From an uncultured Flavobacteriales bacterium (lineage in GTDB: Bacteria > Bacteroidota > Bacteroidia > Flavobacteriales > BACL11): a DNA stretch of 64,000 nucleotides. The DNA lies in assembly GCA_949372805.1 (NCBI GenBank), contig CASIBH010000008.1, forward strand, positions 38,766 to 102,765. Reading direction: 5' to 3'. The position numbers were made by a program, and so were the translations under genes. Below, one piece after another: positions 17,150 through 26,690 of the stretch (within the stretch, counting starts at the first letter, position 1; each line of letters starts with the position of its first letter). The notes beneath the pieces were generated by a model. The model saw only the letters and a list, made by a program, of their open reading frames with translations, was not told the DNA's origin and did not search any database.

Positions 17150-20141
17150 CTGCTCCTTTTATAGGGTTAAATCCATGACCAAGCTCAATATGGTAGAAAT
17201 AAGCTCCATCAGAAACAGGCTTACCATTTTTATTATTACCATCCCAAGGCACTGCATATCCAACTGAGCTAAAAATCTTTTTTCCAAATCTACTGTACAC
17301 ATTAATTTCAGAATCAGCATAAATAAATGCCTGCTCTAAATCCCAAGTATCATTAACCTGATCATTATTAGGAGTAAATACATTAGGAACACATTCAGCC
17401 GTCATAGCAGTGATTGTAAACAAAGTATCTAATACACAAGCATTATTGTCCATTACTTGCACACTTAGAGGCCCTGGAGCTAGTGAAAGATTAGTGACAC
17501 TATCTGTTCCACCATTAGACCAAATAAATGTGTAAGGATCTGTCCCTCCACTTGGTGAGATAGTTAACTCAACATCTAAATTCTCTAAATTACATTCAAT
17601 TATTGTAGAAGGGTCTAGTAATACTGAAATATTATCAATAATAAAATCTTCTCTAATCATACATCCATCATTGTCAGTTACTTCAACCCAATGCTCTCCC
17701 GGGCAAATATTTGAGTGTTGTGTGATATCTCCATTATCCCATAGGAATGAATATGGAGGAAAACCCCAAAGAGAAGAATCTGCAAATACTGTAGTAGTTT
17801 CAATATCAAAAATACCTTCTGTTATATTAAAGTCAATATATAAAGTATCAAACTCTTCACAACCATTTATTACATCAGTTGTTTTAATAATATATGTCCC
17901 AGGACAAAGATTTACTACAGTTGAATCAGTTGAAACAATGTTGCCAAAATCATCAATCCATTCAAATGTAAAATTATTTGCTGTGGACAAACTTGATACA
18001 CTTACACTTGAAATATGGCTTGAATCTATGTAATCAACATTTGTAATTAATTCATAAGGAATAAGGTTAAAACCAACTGAGTCTTGATTTCCACAAGAAT
18101 CTGTTGCAATTACCCAGCATACATCTGTAGTAATGCCAGAAATACTTGCAGTTGTTTCACCATTACTCCAAAGGTATTGGATAGGACTTGTACCACCAAT
18201 AGTAGAAACACTAGCGTTACCTCCAACATCACACTTAGGATTTACAAAGCTAGAATCAGAAATGAAAAATAGATTTGGTTCAGTAATTAATATATCATCG
18301 CTTATATAACATCCATTATTGTCTGTAATATCACAAGACCAAAATCCAGCAGCTAAAATATTTTGTAATGTGTTACTATTATTACTCCATGAAATATTAA
18401 ATGGTCCTGTTCCTCCTGAAACAATAGCATCAATAGATGTTAACTGCCCATAGCAAGCTAAAGGATTCGAATAATTTGTAAAGCTCATTTCTAATTCAGA
18501 AGGCTGATCAACTGAGATAGTATCATTAATTAAACAACCATAATTATCAGTAATCTGAAGATAATAATCTCCATCTGACAATCCATATAAGGAATCGACA
18601 CTACCTGTACCATTTTGCCACTGTATATTGTATGGAAAAGTTGCTCCATATGGCTCTACAGCAATACTTCCATTATTTAATCCAAAACAACTAGGATTAT
18701 AAATACTAATATTTACATTCAATTGAGAATTTTGACCAACTTGAAAATATTCAAATTGCTGACAACCAATTGAGTCAATGATTTCAATAATATATGTTCC
18801 CGCAAATAGATTATTATTATCAACTCCTCCCCATTCAATAGAATATGGTGCATTTCCACCGTAAACTGAGTCAATATTAATAGAGCCAGTTGAATCTCCA
18901 AAACAAAAAGCATCTTGAATAGTTGCGCTAACATTCATCTCAAAAACAGGTTCAAAGATTGCTGATAGAGTGTCAAAGCATCCAAAAATTGTATCATGAA
19001 TAACAATATCATATTCTCCAGCTCTAACATAAAGAGAATCTAAACTGTCTTGAGAATCTAACCAATAAAAATTATGATTATTATTACCACCATTAACACT
19101 ATCTATCTTAATCCACACACTATCAGACAAACAAAGTAAAGGAGTAGTAGTTGAAGAGTATGCAAAATATGTACTTGGCTCAGCAATAATTACATCTATC
19201 TGAACGCTGCAACCAAAAGAATCAATTACACTTAAGTTATACTGACCAGGAAATAGATTAGAAATCTCAACAGATACTGAAGATAGTGACTGCATAGTTG
19301 CTCCACTTTGATTAATTATCAAATTTGACGAAGAGCCATTAACATCATTAAAAGCAACTGTATCAGAATTATAAGTTAAATAATATATATACTTCAGACT
19401 ATCAGTAATTTTCTTACCGCCAAACGAAGAAAAATAAATAGCCCCATCACTTGACCCAACGCATGAAATATTTGAACTATTAATAGAATCAAAAGTTAAT
19501 TGAACTGGATTATTAAGAGAAAAATAATGAAGTGTATCTGTACAACCTAGAGCATCTGTAACAACAGATTTATAAAAACCTGCTGAAATCCCAGAAATAA
19601 AAGGCAAGGTATCATTAAGTAAGATTTCATTATAACCATTTATACTATCAGCTGTAAACCATTGATAAGTATAGAATTCGTCTCCACTTAAAGAATCTAA
19701 TAGATTAAAACTAGAATCAGGGTCGAACATTACTCCGCCATATGTAGGTGCATATAACACTGCAGAAGAATCTCCATAACATTGGATATTATCTTGTCCT
19801 AATCCAATAGATACAGGGCAGGGAATAATGAAAATTTGTTGCTGAAAATAAAAAGGACTAGCGTTAAAGACAGATACTCTATATCTCCCGCAAATTGTTG
19901 TAATTAGAGTGTCAGAAGTTAGATTTATTAAATACTGACTAGTATCAATTGGGTACCAAAGAGAGTCTGTAAAGCTTTGTAATTCCCACTCATAAGCAAT
20001 CGAAGGAGATTGTAATTCTAAAGCAATATATCCAGTGTCATTAAAACAATTAATGCCAAGAATATCAAATTGATTAACTTGAGCATTAATGGTATTAATA
20101 CTTAAAAGAGATAAAAGAAGGAATTGAAAAAATTTTTTCAT
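17133..20141 (-). CDS. Large secreted protein with SprB-type repeats and T9SS type B (gliding motility-associated) C-terminal domain
   Basis: 1002 aa; repeated CFGDSTGSINIDSVYGGNAPYSIEW-like units; C-term PNVFTPNNDQVNDTWDLEQAFIYADSEINVYSRFGKKIFSSVGYAVPWDGNNKNGKPVSDGAYFYHIEL. Confidence 0.95.
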   Translation of the reverse strand: MKKFFQFLLLSLLSINTINAQVNQFDILGINCFNDTGYIALELQSPSIAYEWELQSFTDSLWYPIDTSQYLINLTSDTLITTICGRYRVSVFNASPFYFQQQIFIIPCPVSIGLGQDNIQCYGDSSAVLYAPTYGGVMFDPDSSFNLLDSLSGDEFYTYQWFTADSINGYNEILLNDTLPFISGISAGFYKSVVTDALGCTDTLHYFSLNNPVQLTFDSINSSNISCVGSSDGAIYFSSFGGKKITDSLKYIYYLTYNSDTVAFNDVNGSSSNLIINQSGATMQSLSSVSVEISNLFPGQYNLSVIDSFGCSVQIDVIIAEPSTYFAYSSTTTPLLCLSDSVWIKIDSVNGGNNNHNFYWLDSQDSLDSLYVRAGEYDIVIHDTIFGCFDTLSAIFEPVFEMNVSATIQDAFCFGDSTGSINIDSVYGGNAPYSIEWGGVDNNNLFAGTYIIEIIDSIGCQQFEYFQVGQNSQLNVNISIYNPSCFGLNNGSIAVEPYGATFPYNIQWQNGTGSVDSLYGLSDGDYYLQITDNYGCLINDTISVDQPSELEMSFTNYSNPLACYGQLTSIDAIVSGGTGPFNISWSNNSNTLQNILAAGFWSCDITDNNGCYISDDILITEPNLFFISDSSFVNPKCDVGGNASVSTIGGTSPIQYLWSNGETTASISGITTDVCWVIATDSCGNQDSVGFNLIPYELITNVDYIDSSHISSVSVSSLSTANNFTFEWIDDFGNIVSTDSTVVNLCPGTYIIKTTDVINGCEEFDTLYIDFNITEGIFDIETTTVFADSSLWGFPPYSFLWDNGDITQHSNICPGEHWVEVTDNDGCMIREDFIIDNISVLLDPSTIIECNLENLDVELTISPSGGTDPYTFIWSNGGTDSVTNLSLAPGPLSVQVMDNNACVLDTLFTITAMTAECVPNVFTPNNDQVNDTWDLEQAFIYADSEINVYSRFGKKIFSSVGYAVPWDGNNKNGKPVSDGAYFYHIELGHGFNPIKGAVTILR

Positions 20142-20158
20142 AATGCTTATATATATAA

Positions 20159-20166
20159 CAAATATA
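20159..20166 (-). promoter_or_regulatory. -7-like box TATATTTG upstream of the SprB/T9SS type B gene
   Basis: Minus strand GGTATATTTG, 17 nt upstream of ATG 20141. Confidence 0.45.
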
Positions 20167-20179
20167 CCTAAATATTATC

Positions 20180-21103
20180 TTATTTGTAAATAGTATTAAA
20201 ATCGAAAGTCATTCCGGAATATGAAAGCATTGAGTTTTGAAAAACATCTTGCGTTTCCTCTAATAGAATATTAAGGTCTAAGTATCTTTGAGAATAATGA
20301 CCAGTAATGAGGATTTTAACTTTTGCACTTTTAGCAATTTGAGCTGCTTGATGTGTTGTAGAATGTCCTGTCTCTACAGCTCTTCCCAAAACATCTTTCG
20401 CAAATGTAGTCTCATGATATAAAACATCAACATTTCTTACTTTGGAAATAATATCTTTAAAAAATCTTGTGTCTGAACAAAAGGCATAAGAATGAAAATA
20501 TTTAGGATCTTTTGTTAATTCAGAATTTTTTATCTTAATATCTTCATGTTTATAGTCATTACCTTTCATTAAAGAAGTGAAAAAGTTATAATGAATATTA
20601 TATTGTTCAATTTTTTTTCTATCTAGTCTTCTTTTATATTTCTTTTCTTTAAAAATAAAACCAGAGCAATTTAAAGTATGGTCAAGTAAAAAATTTGAAA
20701 TTGTTATTAAATCATCCTCAAATAAAATATTTTCAGAATTAGTAGAAAGATTATGAAAAAAAAGTGGAAAGCTAAGATCAGTATTTGATGCAGAGAGTTG
20801 AATATTTATAATTTCTTTTAGCTGCTCGTGAGCATAAATATGTAACTCTTTTTTTCTTCCAAGTAAATGCATACTGGTGATCAAACCTATTAACCCAAAG
20901 TAATGATCACCATGTAAATGACTAATAAAAATATGATGGATTCTTTGAAAGCTTAATCCATATTTTCTTAATTGTACTTGTGTATTTTCTCCACAATCAA
21001 TTAAAAAAAACCTCTCATTTACATTTAGAAGTTGTGAAGTAGGATTGCGCTCTACTAAAGGAACAGCAGAATTACTACCTAAAATTGTTAATTTGAAAGA
21101 CAT
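20180..21103 (-). CDS. rnz: Ribonuclease Z
   Basis: TILGSNSAVPLVERNPTSQLLNVNERFFLIDCGE, FISHLHGDHYFGLIGLITSM, HETTFA, TGHSTTHQAA. Confidence 0.96.
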   Translation of the reverse strand: MSFKLTILGSNSAVPLVERNPTSQLLNVNERFFLIDCGENTQVQLRKYGLSFQRIHHIFISHLHGDHYFGLIGLITSMHLLGRKKELHIYAHEQLKEIINIQLSASNTDLSFPLFFHNLSTNSENILFEDDLITISNFLLDHTLNCSGFIFKEKKYKRRLDRKKIEQYNIHYNFFTSLMKGNDYKHEDIKIKNSELTKDPKYFHSYAFCSDTRFFKDIISKVRNVDVLYHETTFAKDVLGRAVETGHSTTHQAAQIAKSAKVKILITGHYSQRYLDLNILLEETQDVFQNSMLSYSGMTFDFNTIYK

Positions 21104-21870
21104 TAATTAACAACAACCATTCTTGTTGAAATTGTCTTATAATCAGATTTTAAAATAATAGTATAAATACCATTTATGTAATTATCTACATTCAAAACTG
21201 AAGAATTAACTCCTCTGTTAGCATTAATTTTTGATGTTGAAACAATTTCACCTAATGTATTATAAATAATCAGATTAAGAACATCACTTTTACCGGAAAT
21301 AAAATATAAATTACATTCAGCTTTTACAGGATTTGGATATATATTCTTAAATTCAAAAGTTTCATCATTAAATGATCCAAAACTTGTAGAAGTAGGTGCA
21401 ATAATTTCAATATAAAAATAGTCAACAGTGTCTAGTTGAGTATAAGTCCCTAATAAAGGAACATTTATAGCGAGTGTAGAAGTAGTTAGAATTAATGGAT
21501 ATACTCCTAAGTCAGCAGAAGTAGGATCAATAGTTGAAGAAATCTCAGCACAAGAATATGCTCCACCAGGAAAAGAACAATTTGGAGGTTGACAGTCATA
21601 AGTAAAATTATTTGGGAGACCTATAACACCAGTTAAATCAATATTTGCAATTGTAACATTAAGAGATAATCCACTTATATCAACAACAGTGTCTAGTGGC
21701 GTTAGAGCTGTTATAATAGCAGAGTAAGGCTGACCAATAAATGCAGAAGGGAGCCCTGTATTTTGGTCAGGGTATAGTCCAGGTGAAGTATATGTTTGAT
21801 CAGGAATGCACTGAGAATATGAGTAAACAGAGCTAAGTGATAAGATTATGATTAATATTAAATTTTTCAT
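21103..21870 (-). CDS. Secreted protein with T9SS type A sorting domain
   Basis: Signal peptide; C-terminal FKNIYPNPVKAECNLYF...YINGIYTIILKSDYKTISTRMVVVN. Confidence 0.85.
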   Translation of the reverse strand: MKNLILIIILSLSSVYSYSQCIPDQTYTSPGLYPDQNTGLPSAFIGQPYSAIITALTPLDTVVDISGLSLNVTIANIDLTGVIGLPNNFTYDCQPPNCSFPGGAYSCAEISSTIDPTSADLGVYPLILTTSTLAINVPLLGTYTQLDTVDYFYIEIIAPTSTSFGSFNDETFEFKNIYPNPVKAECNLYFISGKSDVLNLIIYNTLGEIVSTSKINANRGVNSSVLNVDNYINGIYTIILKSDYKTISTRMVVVN

Positions 21871-21884
21871 TTTTTTATTTTTTT

Positions 21885-22172
21885 TTAATTTAGTTGTCTT
21901 TCCATTTCTTCCATGTCAATAAAATCATAAGCTTCTTGTAAAGTTGGAACAATATTTAAGTTTTCATCAAAATTTATATCACTGACTATAAGAAAAGAGC
22001 CATTACCTTTTTTTACAAGTGCACCAAACTTAACAAAATTATTTTGAACTAAATTAATAGTCTCAAGACCAACTCCTGACAGATCAGCTATATAATTTTT
22101 AATCTCACTAGATGCGGAAATATTAGAAAAATTATTTTTATCTGAAAGCGTAAAAACTAAAGTATTTGACAT
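21885..22172 (-). CDS. Small conserved-looking protein of unknown function (95 aa), possibly STAS-like
   Basis: Intact ORF 2 nt downstream of pyrB; SGVGLETINLVQNNFVKFGALVKKGNGSFLIVSD; family not recognised with certainty. Confidence 0.65.
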   Translation of the reverse strand: MSNTLVFTLSDKNNFSNISASSEIKNYIADLSGVGLETINLVQNNFVKFGALVKKGNGSFLIVSDINFDENLNIVPTLQEAYDFIDMEEMERQLN

Positions 22173-22174
22173 TT

Positions 22175-23101
22175 TTAATTCTTCTTAATTGATAATAAAT
22201 ATAAAACAGCCATTCTGATTGCTACACCATTTTCAACTTGATTTAAAATAATAGAATGTTCTGAATCGGCAACATCTGATGTTAGCTCTACTCCTCTATT
22301 AATAGGGCCAGGATGCATAATTGTAATTTGCTTATCCAAACTATCTAAAACTTTTTTATTGATCCCGTAGACATTAGAATATTCTCTAAGAGAGGGTAAT
22401 AATTGCACATCTTGTCTCTCAAGTTGAATTCTTAAAACATTAGCGACATCACACCATTTTAACGCTGCATTTAATGAAGAGAAGTGATTAACTCCTAAAG
22501 AGTCTAAGTATTTAGGCATAAGAGTAGAGGGACCACAAACTCCAACCTCAGCTCCTAATTTTTTGAGACAATATATATTTGAAAGGGCAACTCTAGAATG
22601 AAGAATATCACCAATTATCACTATTTTCTTACCGGCTACCTCACCATATTTTTCCCTAATAGAAAAACTATCTAATAATGCCTGAGTTGGATGCTCATGT
22701 GTTCCGTCTCCAGCATTAACAATTTTAGCACTTATATTTCTAGAAAGAAACACAGAAGCACCGGGGTTAGGGTGCCTCATTACAATAATATCTACTTTCA
22801 TTGCTAAAATATTATTGACAGTATCTAATAGAGTCTCACCTTTTTTAACAGATGAAGATGCGGAAGAAAAATTAATGACGTCTGCGGATAGTCTTTTCTC
22901 AGCTAATTCAAAAGATAATTTAGTACGTGTTGAATTTTCAAAAAATAAATTAGCTATAGTTACATCTCTTAAAGAAGGAACTTTTTTAATAGGCTGATTT
23001 ATAATTTTTTTAAAATTATCTGCAGTTTGAAAAATAAGATCAATATCGTTTTTATTAAGATATTTTATTCCAAGCATATGATCAACCGAAAGATTATTCA
23101 T
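22175..23101 (-). CDS. pyrB: Aspartate carbamoyltransferase catalytic subunit
   Basis: FFENSTRTKLSFELAEKRL, GDGTHEHPTQALLDSFSI, IMHPGPINRGVEL. Confidence 0.97.
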   Translation of the reverse strand: MNNLSVDHMLGIKYLNKNDIDLIFQTADNFKKIINQPIKKVPSLRDVTIANLFFENSTRTKLSFELAEKRLSADVINFSSASSSVKKGETLLDTVNNILAMKVDIIVMRHPNPGASVFLSRNISAKIVNAGDGTHEHPTQALLDSFSIREKYGEVAGKKIVIIGDILHSRVALSNIYCLKKLGAEVGVCGPSTLMPKYLDSLGVNHFSSLNAALKWCDVANVLRIQLERQDVQLLPSLREYSNVYGINKKVLDSLDKQITIMHPGPINRGVELTSDVADSEHSIILNQVENGVAIRMAVLYLLSIKKN

Positions 23102-23633
23102 TTTTATCTTTTAAAATTAATACACTATTTTTCAACCAATCAACAACAACTCTTTCTGAATCAATAGCATCAACAATTTTACCAACATAATTTGGTTGAA
23201 TTGGTATATGCCGACTCAACCTTCTATCAATTAAAACAAGTAACTCAATAGATTTAGGCCTACCAAAAGGCATGACAGCATCCATTGCTGCTCTAACAGA
23301 ACGAGCTGTAAAAAGGACATCATCAATAAGAATGACTCTCTTATTGTCTACTGTAATATCCATATTAATTTTTTCAGTAATAATAGGAGATTTTTTAGTT
23401 AATAAATCATCTCTGTAAAACGAAATATCTAAATCCCCAGAATCAATAGAATTAATATTAAAATTTTCAGAGAGGCAAGAGATTATTCTTTTAGCTAAAT
23501 ACTTACCTCTTGGCTGAAGAGAAACAATTACAGAATTAGAAAAATCTTGGTGAGATTCAATTAGTTCTTGAGATAATCTTTTAATGATTATTTCAAGTTG
23601 AGTGCTGTTTAATATTTCTCTTTGTTCATTCAT
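23094..23633 (-). CDS. pyrR: Bifunctional pyr operon regulator / uracil phosphoribosyltransferase PyrR
   Basis: PRPP motif VILIDDVLFTARSVRAAMDAVM; LLVLIDRRLSRHIPIQPNYVGK; 8-nt overlap with pyrB. Confidence 0.95.
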   Translation of the reverse strand: MNEQREILNSTQLEIIIKRLSQELIESHQDFSNSVIVSLQPRGKYLAKRIISCLSENFNINSIDSGDLDISFYRDDLLTKKSPIITEKINMDITVDNKRVILIDDVLFTARSVRAAMDAVMPFGRPKSIELLVLIDRRLSRHIPIQPNYVGKIVDAIDSERVVVDWLKNSVLILKDKNE

Positions 23634-23641
23634 TAATATTA

Positions 23642-23649
23642 CAAATATA
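23642..23649 (-). promoter_or_regulatory. -7-like box TATATTTG immediately upstream of pyrR
   Basis: Minus strand TATATTTG-taatatta-ATG (8 nt to start). Confidence 0.5.
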
Positions 23650-23652
23650 TTT

Positions 23653-23681
23653 AAAAAAAAACCCCGATAAACGGGGTTTTT
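23653..23681 (-). terminator. Rho-independent terminator of rpsA
   Basis: Minus strand AAAAACCCCG-TTTAT-CGGGGTTTTTTTTT. Confidence 0.9.
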
Positions 23682-23688
23682 AAATTAA

Positions 23689-25662
23689 TTATTCACCTTT
23701 CTCCAAATCATCCTTTAAAGCAGATAAGCTATCCAAATCACCTAAGGTCGATTGATGTTGATTATCCTGAATTTTCTTCATAGCTTTCTTAGTATTAGAT
23801 ACTGATTTTTTCTTTTCACTAATCATATCATCCTTAAAAGTTGCAGTATGAGAAACTAAAATTTTCTTGTTCTCTTTAGAAAACTCTAAAACTTTAAAAC
23901 TAACAGTATCATTTAAATTAACGGAAGAACCATCTTCTTTTTCTAAATGTCTTTTAGGAGCAAAGGCTTCAACTTCACCATTCAAATCAATTAAAGCTCC
24001 TTTGTCATACATCTCTTTTAAAACACCTTGAAATTGTTCACCAACTAAATACTTATCTGCATGAAGATCCCAGGGGTTAGATTCTAATTGCTTATGTCCT
24101 AAACTAATCTTTCTGTTCTTTTGATCTATATCTAAAACTACAACATCAAGCATAGAGTCAACAGATGTAAATTCAGCGGGGTGCTTAATTTTCTTAGTCC
24201 ATGATAGATCAGAAATATGAACAAGACCATCAACACCTTCTTCTAACTCAACAAATATTCCAAAATTTGTGAAATTTCTTACTTTCACTTTAAGTTCAGA
24301 TGAAATTGGGAATTTTTCTTCAATTTTCTCCCATGGGTCTGGAAGCATTTGTTTTTTACCTAATGACATTTTTCTTTGTTCTCTATCCAAGGTTAAAACT
24401 TTAGCTTCAACACTATCTCCTTTACTGAAGAAATCATTTGCACTTCTTAAATGAGTTGACCATGACATTTCAGAGACGTGAAGTAGAGCTTCAACACCAG
24501 CCTGTAGTTCTACAAATACACCATAATCAGCTACTACTACAACTTTTCCTTTTACGACATCTCCAACGGAAAGGTTTTCATCAAGATCATGCCATGGATG
24601 AGAACCAAGTTGTTTTAGCCCAAGTTGTATTCTACTTTTACCTTCATCAAAATCTAAAATAACAACATTTATTGTTTCATCAAGTTTTACAATCTCTTCT
24701 GGATGAGAAACTCTTCCCCAAGATAAGTCTGTAATATGAATTAAACCATCAATCCCTCCTAGGTCAACAAAAACTCCATATGAAGTAATATTTTTAACTG
24801 TCCCTTCTATGACTTGACCTTTTTCAAGCTTAGACATTATTTCTTTAGTTTGGATCGCTAAATCAGCTTCAATTAATGCCTTGTGAGAAACAACTACATT
24901 TCTAAAAGATTCATTTACCTTTACAACTTTAAACTCCATTTTTTTACCAACATAATCATCATAATCTCTAATTGGCTTAACATCAATCTGAGAACCAGGC
25001 AAGAAACATTCAATTCCAAAAACATCAACAATCATACCTCCTTTTGTTCTACTTCTTATTTGACCATTAACAACTTCTCCAGTTTCTAACGCAACATTCA
25101 CTTTTTCCCAAGCTCTTAATACTCTTGCTCTTCTATGAGATAGAACAAGTTGTCCTTTTTTATCCTCTTGCTGCTCAACTAAAACCTCTACTGAATCACC
25201 TACTGCAAGTTCCTCATTATATTTAAATTCTGAACTAGAGATAACACCATCAGATTTAAAATTAATATCAACGATAACTTCTCTTTCTGTTATTGTTACA
25301 ACTGTACCATCAATAACTTGTTTATCCTCAACCTTTGGAAGGGTCAATGAATATGTATTTTTTAATTCTGATCTTTCTTCATCGCTATAGTTATCACTAT
25401 TAGCTAGCTTGTCCCAATCGAAAACTTCATCTTCAGCATGAGCTATATCTGTAACTTCAGTTAAATCTGACTCTAAATTCACCTCTTCGATATTAACAGA
25501 AACCTCTTCAGCTAAAACTGGAGCAGTATCTTTAACATCAGGTTTTTTTTCTGACTCTTTAACTTTTCTTTTTCTTGGTTTTTTTACTGGAGTTTCAGAT
25601 TGAACAATTTTTTCTTTGTTTTCAGCATCTGATTTTTTGTCAGTAGATTCTTTCTTTGACAT
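23689..25662 (-). CDS. rpsA: 30S ribosomal protein S1
   Basis: Multiple S1 domains (GTVKNITSYGVFVDLGGIDGLIHITDLSWGRVSHPEE; GKVVVVADYGVFVELQAGVEALLHVSEMSW; etc.). Confidence 0.97.
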   Translation of the reverse strand: MSKKESTDKKSDAENKEKIVQSETPVKKPRKRKVKESEKKPDVKDTAPVLAEEVSVNIEEVNLESDLTEVTDIAHAEDEVFDWDKLANSDNYSDEERSELKNTYSLTLPKVEDKQVIDGTVVTITEREVIVDINFKSDGVISSSEFKYNEELAVGDSVEVLVEQQEDKKGQLVLSHRRARVLRAWEKVNVALETGEVVNGQIRSRTKGGMIVDVFGIECFLPGSQIDVKPIRDYDDYVGKKMEFKVVKVNESFRNVVVSHKALIEADLAIQTKEIMSKLEKGQVIEGTVKNITSYGVFVDLGGIDGLIHITDLSWGRVSHPEEIVKLDETINVVILDFDEGKSRIQLGLKQLGSHPWHDLDENLSVGDVVKGKVVVVADYGVFVELQAGVEALLHVSEMSWSTHLRSANDFFSKGDSVEAKVLTLDREQRKMSLGKKQMLPDPWEKIEEKFPISSELKVKVRNFTNFGIFVELEEGVDGLVHISDLSWTKKIKHPAEFTSVDSMLDVVVLDIDQKNRKISLGHKQLESNPWDLHADKYLVGEQFQGVLKEMYDKGALIDLNGEVEAFAPKRHLEKEDGSSVNLNDTVSFKVLEFSKENKKILVSHTATFKDDMISEKKKSVSNTKKAMKKIQDNQHQSTLGDLDSLSALKDDLEKGE

Positions 25663-25690
25663 TAGGGTTTTTCTTTTGTATCCTTAAAGC

Positions 25691-25751
25691 ACAGGCTCTC
25701 ATGTTTTTTAAAGAGATTATTATTTAATTTAATTCCATTTTATTAGCCTGT
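25691..25751 (-). ncRNA. Candidate structured 5' leader of rpsA
   Basis: Minus strand ACAGGCU (25751-25745) pairs perfectly with AGCCUGU (25697-25691); an adjacent inner UCUC/GAGA pairing is also possible; lies between the -7 box at 25774-25781 and the rpsA ATG. Confidence 0.4.
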
Positions 25752-25773
25752 TAAACATTGTATAAATGGGGCG

Positions 25774-25781
25774 CAAATATA
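25774..25781 (-). promoter_or_regulatory. -7-like box TATATTTG for rpsA
   Basis: Minus strand TATATTTGCGCC, about 110 nt upstream of the rpsA ATG, in the gap between ispH and rpsA. Confidence 0.5.
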
Positions 25782-25817
25782 CATTATTTTTTAAAACTAT
25801 TTTGAATTATTTCTTTT

Positions 25818-26690
25818 CTAGTAATTTTCAATTTGTAAAGCTACTTTTTCCATCAACCATCTAGGTGTAGAAGTAGCTCCACAAACACCAACTTTAATTG
25901 CATCATTAAACCAACTCTCATTAAGCTCATCAACATCTGAAATAAAATATGTATTTGGATTCTCTTTTTTGCAAGTAGAATAAAGCATCTTACCATTAGA
26001 ACTTTTAGTGCCACTAACAAAAATCACTACATCATTCTCCATAGAGAAATTTTTAAGATGTGGTTCTTTTCTAGAGACTTGACTACATAAGGTATCATGA
26101 ACAATAAACTTAATTTCTTCTTCACTTCCGGCATCAACAATTCTTAATTTTATTTTTGCTACTATATCAGCAAAAGCCTGAGGACTTTTTGTAGTCTGAG
26201 AATATAAATAAATAGGTTTTTTAAAATTAATTTTATTTAAATCCTCATCAGAATAAACAATAATAGCCTCTCCTTTAGTTTGACCTACAAGACCCGTAAC
26301 TTCTGCATGCCCATCCTTTCCGTAAATAACAATTTGACCTTCAATATCCTTAATATCTTTATGGCCTTCTTTTATCTGATGTTGTAATTTTAAAACTACA
26401 GGACAAGAAGCATCTAACAATTGAATATTATTTTTTAGAGCTAATTTATATGTTGCAGGTGGTTCACCATGCGCTCTTATTAGAACTTTACAGTCTTTTA
26501 ATGTTTTAAATTTTTCGTGATCAATAATGTGCAAACCCATATCATTAAGCCTATCAACTTCCTTATCATTATGAACAATATCACCCAAACAATATAGTGA
26601 ATCTTCAACAGAGAGAATATCTTCAGCCATTTGAATAGCATATACAACTCCAAAACAAAAACCTGATTTTTTATCAATTACTACTTGCAT
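25818..26690 (-). CDS. ispH: 4-hydroxy-3-methylbut-2-enyl diphosphate reductase
   Basis: KKSGFCFGVVYAIQMAE, GDIVHNDKEVDRL, IRAHGEPPATY, DASCPVV, CGATSTPRWLMEKV. Confidence 0.96.
   Translation of the reverse strand: MQVVIDKKSGFCFGVVYAIQMAEDILSVEDSLYCLGDIVHNDKEVDRLNDMGLHIIDHEKFKTLKDCKVLIRAHGEPPATYKLALKNNIQLLDASCPVVLKLQHQIKEGHKDIKDIEGQIVIYGKDGHAEVTGLVGQTKGEAIIVYSDEDLNKINFKKPIYLYSQTTKSPQAFADIVAKIKLRIVDAGSEEEIKFIVHDTLCSQVSRKEPHLKNFSMENDVVIFVSGTKSSNGKMLYSTCKKENPNTYFISDVDELNESWFNDAIKVGVCGATSTPRWLMEKVALQIENY

Noticed and set aside
17133-20141. Adhesin repeat array as a DNA-level repeat element
   Set aside because: The repeats are diverged at protein level (SprB-type units) with no near-identical DNA repeats by eye.
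24438-24662. Gln/His-rich 74-aa plus-strand ORF (MHFLNELTMTFQRREVELQHQPVVLQIHHNQ...)
   Set aside because: Antisense to the repeated S1 domains of rpsA; its composition mirrors complementary codons.
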